In this document: positions 29,302 through 37,234 of the stretch, piece after piece
How the letters are laid out: the number at the start of each line of letters is the position of its first letter
Position numbering within the stretch: the stretch's first letter is position 1
Assembly (NCBI GenBank): GCA_902767725.1
Contig: CACXIM010000045.1
Span: forward strand, 1-44,979
Length of the DNA: 44,979 nucleotides
Source of the DNA: an uncultured Bacteroidia bacterium
GTDB lineage: Bacteria; Bacteroidota; Bacteroidia; Bacteroidales; F082
Direction of reading: 5' to 3'
The notes under the pieces: model-generated
Told to the model about the DNA's origin: nothing
The model's database searches: none
What the model saw: only the letters and a program-made list of their open reading frames with translations
Translations under genes and position numbers: made by a program

Positions 29302-30909
29302 TTAGAACTTCACAAACTTCGAAACTGCCGTAGTGCCGTCGGCAAAGCGGAAGTTGACGAAATAAACGCCGTTCACCAGTTCGTTGACATCGAGTTGGGC
29401 TTGGCCGGCAGCCACAGTCGTCTCGCTCACTTTGCGGCCCGTCATGTCGAAGACGCTGACTTGGGCATCGCTTTCGAGGTTGAACGAAACCAGCTCGCGG
29501 GCAGGATTGGGATAGAGACCAATCATCGTTTTGTTTTCAGCGACGCCAACCATGTCTTTACCTGTCACTGTCACGTAGTCGATTTCCCACGAAGCAGCAG
29601 CAGTGTCATTGCTGGTATAGACGAAAGCGATGTAGAAGCTGTGATTGTGAACATCCTCTGAAACATCGTATGCGCCAGACTCAACCCATTCGTAGTTACC
29701 CGTCGAAAAGTCGAAGGCATCTGTGATGTCTTCCCATTCGAAATCACTGGGGTCGCTGTTGCCGTCATAATCGGTAGAGATAGCCACACGCAGCGGGTCG
29801 CCTTCATACTTCATGGCCGTGCTGAATTCAACCCAAATCTCGTTAAAGCTTATTCCATTCGAAATCTCGACAAAGGCAATCAGCCAGTCTTCGTTTTGAT
29901 GGGCAGCACCATCAGCATAGCCATTCATGTTGGCGTATGTTGTACCTTGATGGGTGCCTTGGTGCCATTCCTGATCGCCATAGGCATTGTAAGCCATGAA
30001 CACGCCGAGATCTTCATCGAAGTCTTCGTGAAGCAAGGCATACACCTCTTCTGTGGTGACGGTTGCAGTAGGATAGTTACCATCGGTCTTGTAGTCAATG
30101 TTGGCACCGCTGTTGGTGTAGGGGAAGATGGCGAAATGATATGTGGTGTTAGCCTGTAAGCCTTCGAAGATGACGCCATTGATGCCATAAGGCACATTCT
30201 TGGCGAGGTCGCTATCGGCAACAGGTGTGCCGTCGACAGGAACAGTAATGTTGCCTGTAGAGGCTACAACCAAATACTTGGAAGGCAATTGAGCTCCCGT
30301 GGCATCCTGCCATACGAGATAGGCGTCCATGCCATCTGCCATACCAGTGAATTGGGTCGGATAGTTGCTCGGCTCCGGATCAGGAGTGGAGCCACCGCCA
30401 GCTTTGTAGAAACTGACACGCGTGTCGATATTGGAAGATTCAGCATAGCAGCTGAACAAAGGAGCGTTGTTTTGTGTATTGGGGTTGAAACGCATGTTAT
30501 TGCGCTCGTTTTCACCTTGTGCAACGACCTCGGCTGTGCCATCGGCATTGAAGGTGATGCTCCATTGTCCGTTGGCATCAAGCGTGGTTTGCGTCTTTAG
30601 GTTGTTACTGCTACTGCTTGCTGCATACAGATAGCCACCTTTGGCCTCATCAAAGAGAGTCCAAGCTCCAGCATTGCCACCGAGGGTGAACTCGAACTCA
30701 CCATTTTCGCTCACAACCACAGCATGACGATTGTTTGACTTCTGGTAGCCCATAGCAAGAACGCCCAAATCGTCGTAGTGGGCCACTATGAGATAGTTGG
30801 CTCCAGCCTCAAGACCCGAGGCGGAGGTGACCTTTGTGTAGGTCGTTTGGGCAAAGCCGCTCACCGAAAGGAGCAGCATGGCCACTAATGAGAATAAAAC
30901 TTTTTTCAT
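29302..30909 (-). CDS. secreted multidomain protein with T9SS sorting domain (cleaved-adhesin-like)
   Basis: 535 residues. A signal peptide ends near residue 20 (VSGFAQ). Domain 1 (about 22-170) has strand-rich repeats (ANYLIVAHYDDLGVLAMGYQ). An Fn3-like region (about 180-285, TTYHFAIFPYTNSGANIDYKT) follows. About 290-450 (LHEDFDEDLGVFMAYNAYGDQEWHQ, NEDWLIAF, WEIDYVTVTG) fits the cleaved-adhesin/choice-of-anchor jelly-roll fold. The end (about 460-535) is a T9SS type A sorting domain with IGLYPNPARELVSFNLESDA and SKFVKF. It is probably a surface adhesin or binding protein. The substrate is unknown. No clear -7 box is visible upstream. Confidence 0.82.
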   Translation of the reverse strand: MKKVLFSLVAMLLLSVSGFAQTTYTKVTSASGLEAGANYLIVAHYDDLGVLAMGYQKSNNRHAVVVSENGEFEFTLGGNAGAWTLFDEAKGGYLYAASSSSNNLKTQTTLDANGQWSITFNADGTAEVVAQGENERNNMRFNPNTQNNAPLFSCYAESSNIDTRVSFYKAGGGSTPDPEPSNYPTQFTGMADGMDAYLVWQDATGAQLPSKYLVVASTGNITVPVDGTPVADSDLAKNVPYGINGVIFEGLQANTTYHFAIFPYTNSGANIDYKTDGNYPTATVTTEEVYALLHEDFDEDLGVFMAYNAYGDQEWHQGTHQGTTYANMNGYADGAAHQNEDWLIAFVEISNGISFNEIWVEFSTAMKYEGDPLRVAISTDYDGNSDPSDFEWEDITDAFDFSTGNYEWVESGAYDVSEDVHNHSFYIAFVYTSNDTAAASWEIDYVTVTGKDMVGVAENKTMIGLYPNPARELVSFNLESDAQVSVFDMTGRKVSETTVAAGQAQLDVNELVNGVYFVNFRFADGTTAVSKFVKF

Positions 30910-30955
30910 TTTCGTTTGATTTTATGTTTGACAAATAGTTTGATTTCAGTTATTT

Positions 30956-31117
30956 AACTACGAATTACACGGATACGACAAATTGTTCCGAAGAATTTGG
31001 GACGTAAGCGTCCGAATGGATACGAATGAGATTCAGCGATTGGCTAATTCGTATGCATCCGCAACCTTGGTTGCCAAATTCTGGATGATATTCGTTTAAT
31101 TCGTTCCATTCGTAGTT
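30956..31117. repeat. 162-bp foldback repeat (AACTACGAAT / ATTCGTAGTT)
   Basis: The terminal arms AACTACGAAT (30956-30965) and ATTCGTAGTT (31108-31117) are exact complements. Inside, AGAATTTGG pairs with CCAAATTCT, and ATACGAAT with ATTCGTAT. It fills most of the 215-bp gap between the T9SS protein and the NifU-domain gene. Confidence 0.72.
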
Positions 31118-31124
31118 CCTTTCG

Positions 31125-31376
31125 TTATAAATCCAATGTCTCAACTTGCTCGACGGCCTTGATCTCGGGGATGACTTTCTTCATCACAGATTCAATGCCG
31201 TTTTTGAGCGTTGACCGGCTATGTGGGCAGTTGCCGCAAGCACCCGTAAGCTCTACAATGACGGTGTTGTCATCGGTGAGTTCCACGAAGTTGACGTCGC
31301 CGCCGTCCTGCTGGAGGTAGGGACGCACTTGCTCGAGGACGTTTTTGACTTTGCGTAATATTGATTCTCTATCCAT
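31125..31376 (-). CDS. NifU C-terminal-domain iron-sulfur scaffold protein
   Basis: 83 residues, a stand-alone NifU-type domain. The cysteine pair CGNC (Cys47 and Cys50) lies in VELTGACGNCPHSRSTLKNGIE, which fits the family's cluster-binding loop. VRPYLQQDGGDVNFVELTDD is the conserved N-terminal half. Such proteins hold [4Fe-4S] or [2Fe-2S] clusters for transfer to apoproteins. It lies 52 bp after the Mrp-type gene, with a perfect 28-bp palindrome in the gap and no separate promoter seen, so the two probably form an iron-sulfur maturation operon. Confidence 0.93.
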   Translation of the reverse strand: MDRESILRKVKNVLEQVRPYLQQDGGDVNFVELTDDNTVIVELTGACGNCPHSRSTLKNGIESVMKKVIPEIKAVEQVETLDL

Positions 31377-31395
31377 AATCTATCGTATTGTATTG

Positions 31396-31423
31396 GTAGA
31401 GACGCGATTAATCGCGTCTCTAC
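31396..31423. repeat. 28-bp perfect palindrome, family GTAGAGACG, copy 1
   Basis: The arms GTAGAGACG and CGTCTCTAC flank the self-complementary core CGATTAATCG. It lies between the Mrp-type and NifU genes. Two relatives with different cores are at 40438 and 40477. Confidence 0.85.
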
Positions 31424-31428
31424 AAGGA

Positions 31429-32448
31429 TTATCCATTATTAATGATGGCTTGTGCGATTTGGTCGAAGGCCTTAGTGACCGGTGATTCACCATCCAAGGC
31501 AAGAGGCGTACCGGCATCACCACATTCGGCAATCTTCTCTGTAATCGGTATTTGACCTAGAAGCGGCACTCCGAGTTGGTCGGCAAATTCCTTGCCTGTC
31601 TCCTTGCCAAAGATGTAGTATTTCTTCTCTGGCATGTCGGAAGGCGTGAAGTAGGCCATGTTTTCCACCAAACCATAGATCGGGATTTGCAAAGCCTCTT
31701 CCTTGAACATCATGGCAGCGCGAAGCACATCAGCGAAGGCCACTTTCTGTGGCGTCGTCACAATAAGGGCACCCGACACGTTATATTGTTGCGCCAAAGT
31801 CAGCTGGATGTCGCCCGTCCCTGGAGGCATGTCGACGACCATCCAATCCAACTCACCCCAAAGAGTATCGTTCATCAGCTGGTTCAAGGCGCTGGTGGCC
31901 ATGGGGCCACGCCAGATGAGCGGTCGGTCGGCATCGACGAAGCTGCCAATGCTCATCAGTTTGATGCTGTATTTTTCGATGGGCACCATCACCGTCTTGC
32001 CGTCTTTCTCGAAAGCAGAGGGTTGTTCGTTACCCAAGCCGAACATCATCGGAACAGAAGGGCCATAGATGTCGGCATCAATCAAGCCAACGCGCTGGTT
32101 GGCACGCGCCAAAGCGATGGCTAAATTAGCCGCCACCGTCGACTTGCCTACACCACCCTTACCCGAAGCCACAGCAATGATGTGCTTCACCTTCGAAAGG
32201 GCCGTCTTCTCCTCAACCACCTTGATTTCGATGTCGACATCGCCAAACACCTCAGTCAACGTGCGCTTGGCGCCATTCACCAAGATGTCGTTCTTTGGGT
32301 CGTTGGCATGTTCCATGACAAGGTCAAAACGAATGGCATTGTCTCTAACCATCAGGTTTTCAACCATATTCAAAGCGATGATATTATCTCCCTTAGGAAA
32401 ATAAATGACGTCTTTTAAGACTTCCTGTACGTTTTCTTTATTTAGCAT
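31429..32448 (-). CDS. Mrp/ApbC/NBP35-family iron-sulfur carrier ATPase
   Basis: 339 residues. An N-terminal DUF59-like domain (about 1-85) precedes the P-loop domain with the deviant Walker A motif SGKGGVGKST starting at 95 (IIAVASGKGGVGKSTVAANLA). LIDADIYGPSVPMMFG and VVDMPPGTGDIQLTLAQ are hallmark segments. The C-terminal CxxC that binds the bridging cluster in many Mrp proteins is absent: VENMAYFTPSDMPEKKYYIFG has no Cys at that place. This is common in Bacteroidota as I recall. It likely ferries Fe-S clusters, co-expressed with the NifU protein. Promoter at 32470-32477. Confidence 0.93.
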   Translation of the reverse strand: MLNKENVQEVLKDVIYFPKGDNIIALNMVENLMVRDNAIRFDLVMEHANDPKNDILVNGAKRTLTEVFGDVDIEIKVVEEKTALSKVKHIIAVASGKGGVGKSTVAANLAIALARANQRVGLIDADIYGPSVPMMFGLGNEQPSAFEKDGKTVMVPIEKYSIKLMSIGSFVDADRPLIWRGPMATSALNQLMNDTLWGELDWMVVDMPPGTGDIQLTLAQQYNVSGALIVTTPQKVAFADVLRAAMMFKEEALQIPIYGLVENMAYFTPSDMPEKKYYIFGKETGKEFADQLGVPLLGQIPITEKIAECGDAGTPLALDGESPVTKAFDQIAQAIINNG

Positions 32449-32469
32449 GATTTTAAATAATTATCGCTG

Positions 32470-32477
32470 CAAAGGTA
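32470..32477 (-). promoter_or_regulatory. -7 promoter element for the Mrp-NifU operon
   Basis: TACCTTTG on the minus strand, 21 nt before the ATG at 32448. Next to it (32490-32515) is a short GAGTTGA-type tandem repeat. Confidence 0.65.
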
Positions 32478-32522
32478 ATAAATAGTTTAGAGTTGAGGGT
32501 TGAGAGTTGAGAGTTTTTTTGA

Positions 32523-35057
32523 TTAATGTTCAATGGTGATACGCTTGGAAACAATACCATTCTCCGTTTTGATGCGCAACAGATAGATACCCTCGGGTGC
32601 ATTTCTCAGATCAACAGCCGTTTGATTCCCTGCGGCTCTCTGCTGCAGAATGCACTGACCCAGGGTGTTGTAAACTGAAACGGCCACCATGTCCTCTGCT
32701 TCGATATTGACGAGATTCTTAGTTGGATTGGGATAGACCTTCACCTTTGCCTCATTCTCATCCACTCCAGTGGGCGAAAAATAGACGTGCAGCTCAAAGA
32801 CATTATCATAATAGTGGCGATTGGCAGGGGCTGAGGTGCAGTCCAAATCGCGATAATAGGCATAGAGTCGATAATAATAGTCGCCTTCTTCAACAAGGGA
32901 ATTGTCAGTATGTTTGACCGATCCCGCTCCCAGCAACTTAATGCGACGGTACTCGCCATCACCATCTTTCCGATAGAGGTAATAGCCTGCAAGGCCAGCT
33001 GCTGGCGACGGTTTCTCCCATGTCAGCATGACTTTGAAATCTTCATTATACTGAAAGTCCAAGTTGCGAGGCGGATAGCAGGGCCCGGCCGTGGCACACG
33101 ACTCATTGGAGTAGTCACCACTATCGCCACCTTCGCAAAGCACACCTACCTGATAGCAATGACCGCCTAGTGCCTCTGGCTCGTCCAAAAAAACATTACC
33201 TTCCTGAACGAGACGGTACAACAAGCCATCGCGGTAGATATTGTAACCATAGCCAGGATTTTCAACAGCATCCCAAGTAAGCAGGATGGCATCATCTTGA
33301 GGTGTGGCGACCAAATTCTGAGGAATTTCACAAGTCACTTCATTGCCACAGCTATTGTTGGTCTCAAAGAAAACACCTTCAGGTAGATCGTCAGATGAGC
33401 CCGAATAGGAATAAACACTCTGTCCGTTTGCGTCCTTGATGATAAAAGACATCTGGTTGACCGATTCTTCCGGCGCCGACCAGCCAAAGCTCACGCGACC
33501 CAAGGGCAATGCGGGCTCCACCTGAACTGCGGTTGCCGAGGTTGTGGTCATGCTCGTGATTTCGCGACCCGTAGGTGAATACACCATAATGTTGCCCCCC
33601 TTCCAACCTTGATAATCATTGGAAGTCATAATAACTCGCCAGTTGCAAGAAGGTCCCACCGTGACTTTCATGACATTGGCATGCTTCCCGATACGGCCAT
33701 TAGCAACGACATAAACTGCATAATGAAACACATCATAACGCGGTACATTAGCATCCTCATATTCAAGCTCTGTGCCCGGGGTAACATTAGTAAAAGTCGC
33801 GATGATTTCATTGTCGCGCAAAACAACAACCTGCTCGATGGCATCCAATGCTGTGCCGTCAAGGGTTGCAGTAGGATTGGTCCAGTTGAGACGCACCTTA
33901 AGTTCGGTATCGGATACAGGAGCAGCGGTGAAACCGGTAGGAAGTGAGGGCGTTTGGTTGTAGACCTCGGAAGGAACAAAATTGAACATGGCATCAGCGG
34001 GATGCGTATAGGGAGCATCGTCGATGAGATACCATCCGTCGGAACTGCCACCCCAACCTAAGTTGAAGTGGAACATGTCGAAATCGTCGTAGCCGTCGCA
34101 AACAAAGGCATGGCAACCGCCATCTTGGCAACCGCCATAATACATCGGCCAGCCCATGTCGAACTGCTCACGCACCATGGCCTTCCAGGTCTCGGTATTA
34201 AAGTCATTACGGCGGAGCTGCACAACGGCATCGCAATAGTTGAAATAGTCATGCATGACACCCGGAATGGGGCCCGAGGCACCACCGCTACCATCAGGGC
34301 CATAGCCCATGTCGATGGTGACACCACAGTGGAAACACAAAGTCCCCGTGGCCAACTTTTCGGCTTCGGAAGAATTGTTCTTCAACTCATTGGGCATGTT
34401 ATCCCAATCGTAGAAGGTGTTGCCAAAGTCGGCGCAAATCTGACCGTAAGTCTCATGGGTATAGCAATGGCTGCCAATGCCTTGGGAAGGATAAGCCCAA
34501 AAGCGCATCAGCTGTGACATGGCCGTGGCAAGACAACCAACGATGGCATGGCCACCCGAGCCTGCGGGGTCGTCGGGACAACAATAGTTGTAGGGATAGG
34601 ACTGATCCCATTTGGTCTGGCAGAAATAACCCGTTCCGCGACTATGCCGTGAAATCAGCCTTCCATGCTGAAGCACGGAGTTCCATTCCGCAGCCACATC
34701 AGGCGTGGCGACAGCATCACGCAATTGTAGCACACACTCAGCTACACCGTCCAAGTAATAGTCCAATGCAGGCGGGATATTCGTGGCATCAAACACCGAC
34801 TCATCGGAATAACCAATGATGGGACGGTGGGCATCATCGCCAGCGACGATGACGAAACCATGTCCTCCAATGTTATAGACATAGAACGCATCGTCGGTTC
34901 CCGTGAATACGAGCTCTGGAAGGTCGCGCTCGGCAGCGAATTGCGTCGTGGAGAATTTTTGTGCAGCAGCGAAAGCAAGACTGCGGTCGATGGGTTTGGC
35001 TTGAAGCGTTATTACACTGACAATCAGTATAAAAACAAACAAAAAAGGTTTTTTCAT
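32523..35057 (-). CDS. C10-family (streptopain/interpain-like) cysteine protease with T9SS sorting domain
   Basis: 844 residues from ATG 35057; the longer frame starts next to the promoter. The signal peptide is followed by an inhibitory propeptide (about 25-130), with FYVYNIGGHGFVIVAGDDAHRPIIGYS as the C10 pro-domain hallmark. Catalytic Cys175 lies in VGCLATAMSQLMRFW and His316 in GGCHAFVCDGYDD. WGGSSDGWYLI follows, the conserved oxyanion-side region. Fn3-like domains span about 400-750. The last 75 residues (VYPNPTKNLVNIEAEDMVAV, ending KRITIEH) are a T9SS sorting domain. It resembles prevotellal interpain A. Exported protein degradation is expected. Promoter at 35085-35092. Confidence 0.92.
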   Translation of the reverse strand: MKKPFLFVFILIVSVITLQAKPIDRSLAFAAAQKFSTTQFAAERDLPELVFTGTDDAFYVYNIGGHGFVIVAGDDAHRPIIGYSDESVFDATNIPPALDYYLDGVAECVLQLRDAVATPDVAAEWNSVLQHGRLISRHSRGTGYFCQTKWDQSYPYNYCCPDDPAGSGGHAIVGCLATAMSQLMRFWAYPSQGIGSHCYTHETYGQICADFGNTFYDWDNMPNELKNNSSEAEKLATGTLCFHCGVTIDMGYGPDGSGGASGPIPGVMHDYFNYCDAVVQLRRNDFNTETWKAMVREQFDMGWPMYYGGCQDGGCHAFVCDGYDDFDMFHFNLGWGGSSDGWYLIDDAPYTHPADAMFNFVPSEVYNQTPSLPTGFTAAPVSDTELKVRLNWTNPTATLDGTALDAIEQVVVLRDNEIIATFTNVTPGTELEYEDANVPRYDVFHYAVYVVANGRIGKHANVMKVTVGPSCNWRVIMTSNDYQGWKGGNIMVYSPTGREITSMTTTSATAVQVEPALPLGRVSFGWSAPEESVNQMSFIIKDANGQSVYSYSGSSDDLPEGVFFETNNSCGNEVTCEIPQNLVATPQDDAILLTWDAVENPGYGYNIYRDGLLYRLVQEGNVFLDEPEALGGHCYQVGVLCEGGDSGDYSNESCATAGPCYPPRNLDFQYNEDFKVMLTWEKPSPAAGLAGYYLYRKDGDGEYRRIKLLGAGSVKHTDNSLVEEGDYYYRLYAYYRDLDCTSAPANRHYYDNVFELHVYFSPTGVDENEAKVKVYPNPTKNLVNIEAEDMVAVSVYNTLGQCILQQRAAGNQTAVDLRNAPEGIYLLRIKTENGIVSKRITIEH

Positions 35058-35084
35058 TTTCAGGACAATCTTTGTATTTGCCTG

Positions 35085-35092
35085 CAAATGTA
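35085..35092 (-). promoter_or_regulatory. -7 promoter element for the C10 protease gene
   Basis: TACATTTG on the minus strand, 27 nt before the ATG at 35057. It rules out the longer frame. It overlaps the region before the stop of the hydrolase gene. Confidence 0.65.
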
Positions 35093-35095
35093 ATA

Positions 35096-35788
35096 TTATT
35101 CTTTCAAAAAAGCCGCCACTGCTGAATTAAAAGCCTCATAATTCTTATTGGCTACAAAATGGTCGCCTTCGAGGATAGTCAGCCTCGCATTGGGCAAGCT
35201 CTTGTATATAAATCGTGTATGCTTGTCCTTAATCATATCTTTTGTACCAGCCACGACCAAAACGGGCATCTTTAATTGAGCCAATTGCGACGGGTCAATA
35301 TGCGGCTCATTGACCATCAAGCCAAGCATTTCGGCATTTTTTTTGGCTTCCTCGGACTTTTTCGCAAACATTTTTGCAATATGATAGCCGATTTCGATAG
35401 GCCATTGATAAAGGGCTTTCACACCCGAAGGGAAGAGGTTGGCGCCGTCAATAATCATCTTCTCCACTCGGTCGGGGTATTTTAAGGCAAAGGTCAACGC
35501 AATGTTGCCGCCATCGGAAAACCCTAAAAGGATGGCCTGATCGATACCATTCTCATCCATGAAGTCATGCAAATCCTCGGCAAACTGGACAATGGTGAAA
35601 GGCTTTTCGCCTCGCGGTGACTGCCCATGACCACGTGTATCTATGGCAATGACGCGATAATCCGCTGAAAAACAATCTATTTGATGCTCAAAATAGCTAC
35701 CATCCTCCCCATTGCCGTGGAGGAGGATGAGCGGCTTGCCTCGACCTTTTTCAACAAAATGAAGAGAAATGCCGGTCGAAAAGCTCAT
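35096..35788 (-). CDS. alpha/beta-hydrolase
   Basis: 230 residues, cytoplasmic. The HG dipeptide LLHGNGEDGSYF (oxyanion) is near residue 23, followed by DTRGHGQSPRG. The nucleophile elbow is GFSDGG with Ser91. The acid and base are probably Asp in VVAGTKDMI and His in ILEGDHFVA. The fold is certain, but the substrate is not. The family includes esterases and C-C hydrolases. It starts 6 bp after the stop of the zinc-ribbon membrane protein, so the two form an operon from the promoter at 36351-36358. Confidence 0.9.
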   Translation of the reverse strand: MSFSTGISLHFVEKGRGKPLILLHGNGEDGSYFEHQIDCFSADYRVIAIDTRGHGQSPRGEKPFTIVQFAEDLHDFMDENGIDQAILLGFSDGGNIALTFALKYPDRVEKMIIDGANLFPSGVKALYQWPIEIGYHIAKMFAKKSEEAKKNAEMLGLMVNEPHIDPSQLAQLKMPVLVVAGTKDMIKDKHTRFIYKSLPNARLTILEGDHFVANKNYEAFNSAVAAFLKE

Positions 35789-35794
35789 ACTTTG

Positions 35795-36316
35795 TTAGAT
35801 GAAGAAACCGTCCAGACTACCATCCACTAAAAGCAAAAATGTTCCGACCGACACTAATATCGTCCAAATCACTGAACCTATGATGCCCAGGATCTTGGCA
35901 ACGGTCAGTTTTGAGGTGCCAGAATATGCACTGAAATTGCCCTTTATTTTATTCCAGCCCACTATACCAAGCGCCATACCCACGATACTCACCGCCAGAC
36001 CGGTAATTGCCATCATACCGAAAAATGGATACAAATCCTCATTTTCGCTTGCTATTACGAACAACAATAACAACAGCCCCATTCCAATGATGCTGCAAAC
36101 CATCGCCCCAGTGCCAAAAGGTGCCTTCATCTTTGGTCCTTGGGAATAGGTAGGAGTCTGATACGGAGCATTTTCTGCAATGTGAGTGGGGCGTTCTATC
36201 TTACCGCCGCAATGCCCACAAAACCTACTGCCGGCTTCAATAACGCTTCCACAATAAGGGCATTTTTCCTTTGTCGAAGTCGAGGAAGCAATGTTATTAT
36301 CATACATTTCATTCAT
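35795..36316 (-). CDS. zinc-ribbon membrane protein
   Basis: 173 residues. The N-terminal zinc ribbon has CPYCG (about 19-23) and CGHCG (about 33-37). A Pro/Gln-rich linker (about 45-68) leads to three or four membrane segments (about 70-90, 95-118, 140-165): AMVCSIIGMGLLLLLFVIAS, FGMMAITGLAVSIVGMALGI and LGIIGSVIWTILVSVGTFLL. The layout is that of DUF4190-like zinc-ribbon proteins common in Bacteroidota. The ribbon is probably cytoplasmic. Function is unknown. It is first in an operon with the alpha/beta-hydrolase. Confidence 0.8.
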   Translation of the reverse strand: MNEMYDNNIASSTSTKEKCPYCGSVIEAGSRFCGHCGGKIERPTHIAENAPYQTPTYSQGPKMKAPFGTGAMVCSIIGMGLLLLLFVIASENEDLYPFFGMMAITGLAVSIVGMALGIVGWNKIKGNFSAYSGTSKLTVAKILGIIGSVIWTILVSVGTFLLLVDGSLDGFFI

Positions 36317-36350
36317 GATTTTATATTTTAATGACGTTATTATTCGCCTG

Positions 36351-36358
36351 CAAATATA
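36351..36358 (-). promoter_or_regulatory. -7 promoter element for the zinc-ribbon/hydrolase operon
   Basis: TATATTTG on the minus strand, 34 nt before the ATG at 36316. Confidence 0.62.
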
Positions 36359-36393
36359 GGAATTATTCTTTTAGACCTACAAAAGGCCCTATT

Positions 36394-37110
36394 TTATTTC
36401 ATCCATCCAAGACGTTCCTCTTCCGAAAACTTTTCTATCGCATACCTTAACATAGTGCGTGGCATAGTTTTATAACGCGTTGACAACCAGTTTTTCAAAC
36501 GTGGCTCATCGCGTTTGCCCGCTTCGCGGAGGAGCCAACCAACAGCCTTCTGCAAAAGGTCGTGTAAAGGTTGCGGCTTGGCCAAAAAAAGCTCAGCGAT
36601 GGCGTAGGTGTCATCCAATTGTCCGTGACGAAGAAACTGCATGGTGCTCACCATGCCAATACGCTGCTCCCAAATCGTCTTACCGTCGCGGGCAAGATCG
36701 TAAAGCATCGTTCTGTCCTTGTCCAAAAGCCAGGTACCGAGCAATTCGTAACACGACAAGTCTACCAAATCCCAATTGTTAATGAAATCGGTATGGGCAA
36801 GATAGAAATCGACACAACGTTTTTGCAATGTAACATCTTTCTTGGCATGTTTGTAGATTTGTACCAAAGTGAGCAGGGTTGCCAAACGAACTTCATGGTA
36901 TTCGGAACGAATGCATCCCTCCAAGTCGTCGAAAGAAGTCTCTGCCCAACATTGTTTCACCACTTCGCGAGTCACAGGCACCTTAATGCCCAAAAATTTG
37001 TCACCTTCGCCATACTGCCCCTTCCCCGTTTTGAAGAAACGCGAAAGGTTGACGGCCTGTCCAGGATCTTGGCGCGATAGAATTTCTTTATACAGTTTGC
37101 AATTCATCAT
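36394..37110 (-). CDS. AlkD-like DNA alkylation repair protein
   Basis: 238 residues from ATG 37110 (MMNCKLYKEILS); the open frame continues upstream to 37374 through the promoter and over the start of the divergent gene, which is not credible. The features FFKTGKGQYGEGDKFLGIKVP, WDLVDLSCYELLGTWLLDKD, IGMVSTMQFLRHGQLDDTYAIAELFL and KAVGWLLREAGKRD are hallmarks of the HEAT-repeat DNA glycosylases AlkC/AlkD. These remove alkylated purines such as 7-methylguanine. Conserved Trp and Asp residues that contact the lesion appear in WDLVDL. It is monocistronic, with promoter at 37146-37153. Confidence 0.91.
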   Translation of the reverse strand: MMNCKLYKEILSRQDPGQAVNLSRFFKTGKGQYGEGDKFLGIKVPVTREVVKQCWAETSFDDLEGCIRSEYHEVRLATLLTLVQIYKHAKKDVTLQKRCVDFYLAHTDFINNWDLVDLSCYELLGTWLLDKDRTMLYDLARDGKTIWEQRIGMVSTMQFLRHGQLDDTYAIAELFLAKPQPLHDLLQKAVGWLLREAGKRDEPRLKNWLSTRYKTMPRTMLRYAIEKFSEEERLGWMK

Positions 37111-37145
37111 TTTTATTGAAGACTTGCCTAAGAAAATTAAGGTTG

Positions 37146-37153
37146 CAAATTTA
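37146..37153 (-). promoter_or_regulatory. -7 promoter element for the AlkD-like gene
   Basis: TAAATTTG on the minus strand, 35 nt before the ATG at 37110. Confidence 0.6.
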
Positions 37154-37196
37154 GAAAGTTTTTCCGTAAAACGTCCTGTATAACACGATTTTTCAT

Positions 37197-37204
37197 TATT
37201 TTTG
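37197..37204 (+). promoter_or_regulatory. -7 promoter element for the C25 protease gene
   Basis: TATTTTTG on the plus strand, 30 nt before the ATG at 37235. It is divergent from the AlkD-like promoter. Confidence 0.62.
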
Positions 37205-37234
37205 CACCCAGAATGAACTAATCTTAAATAATAG

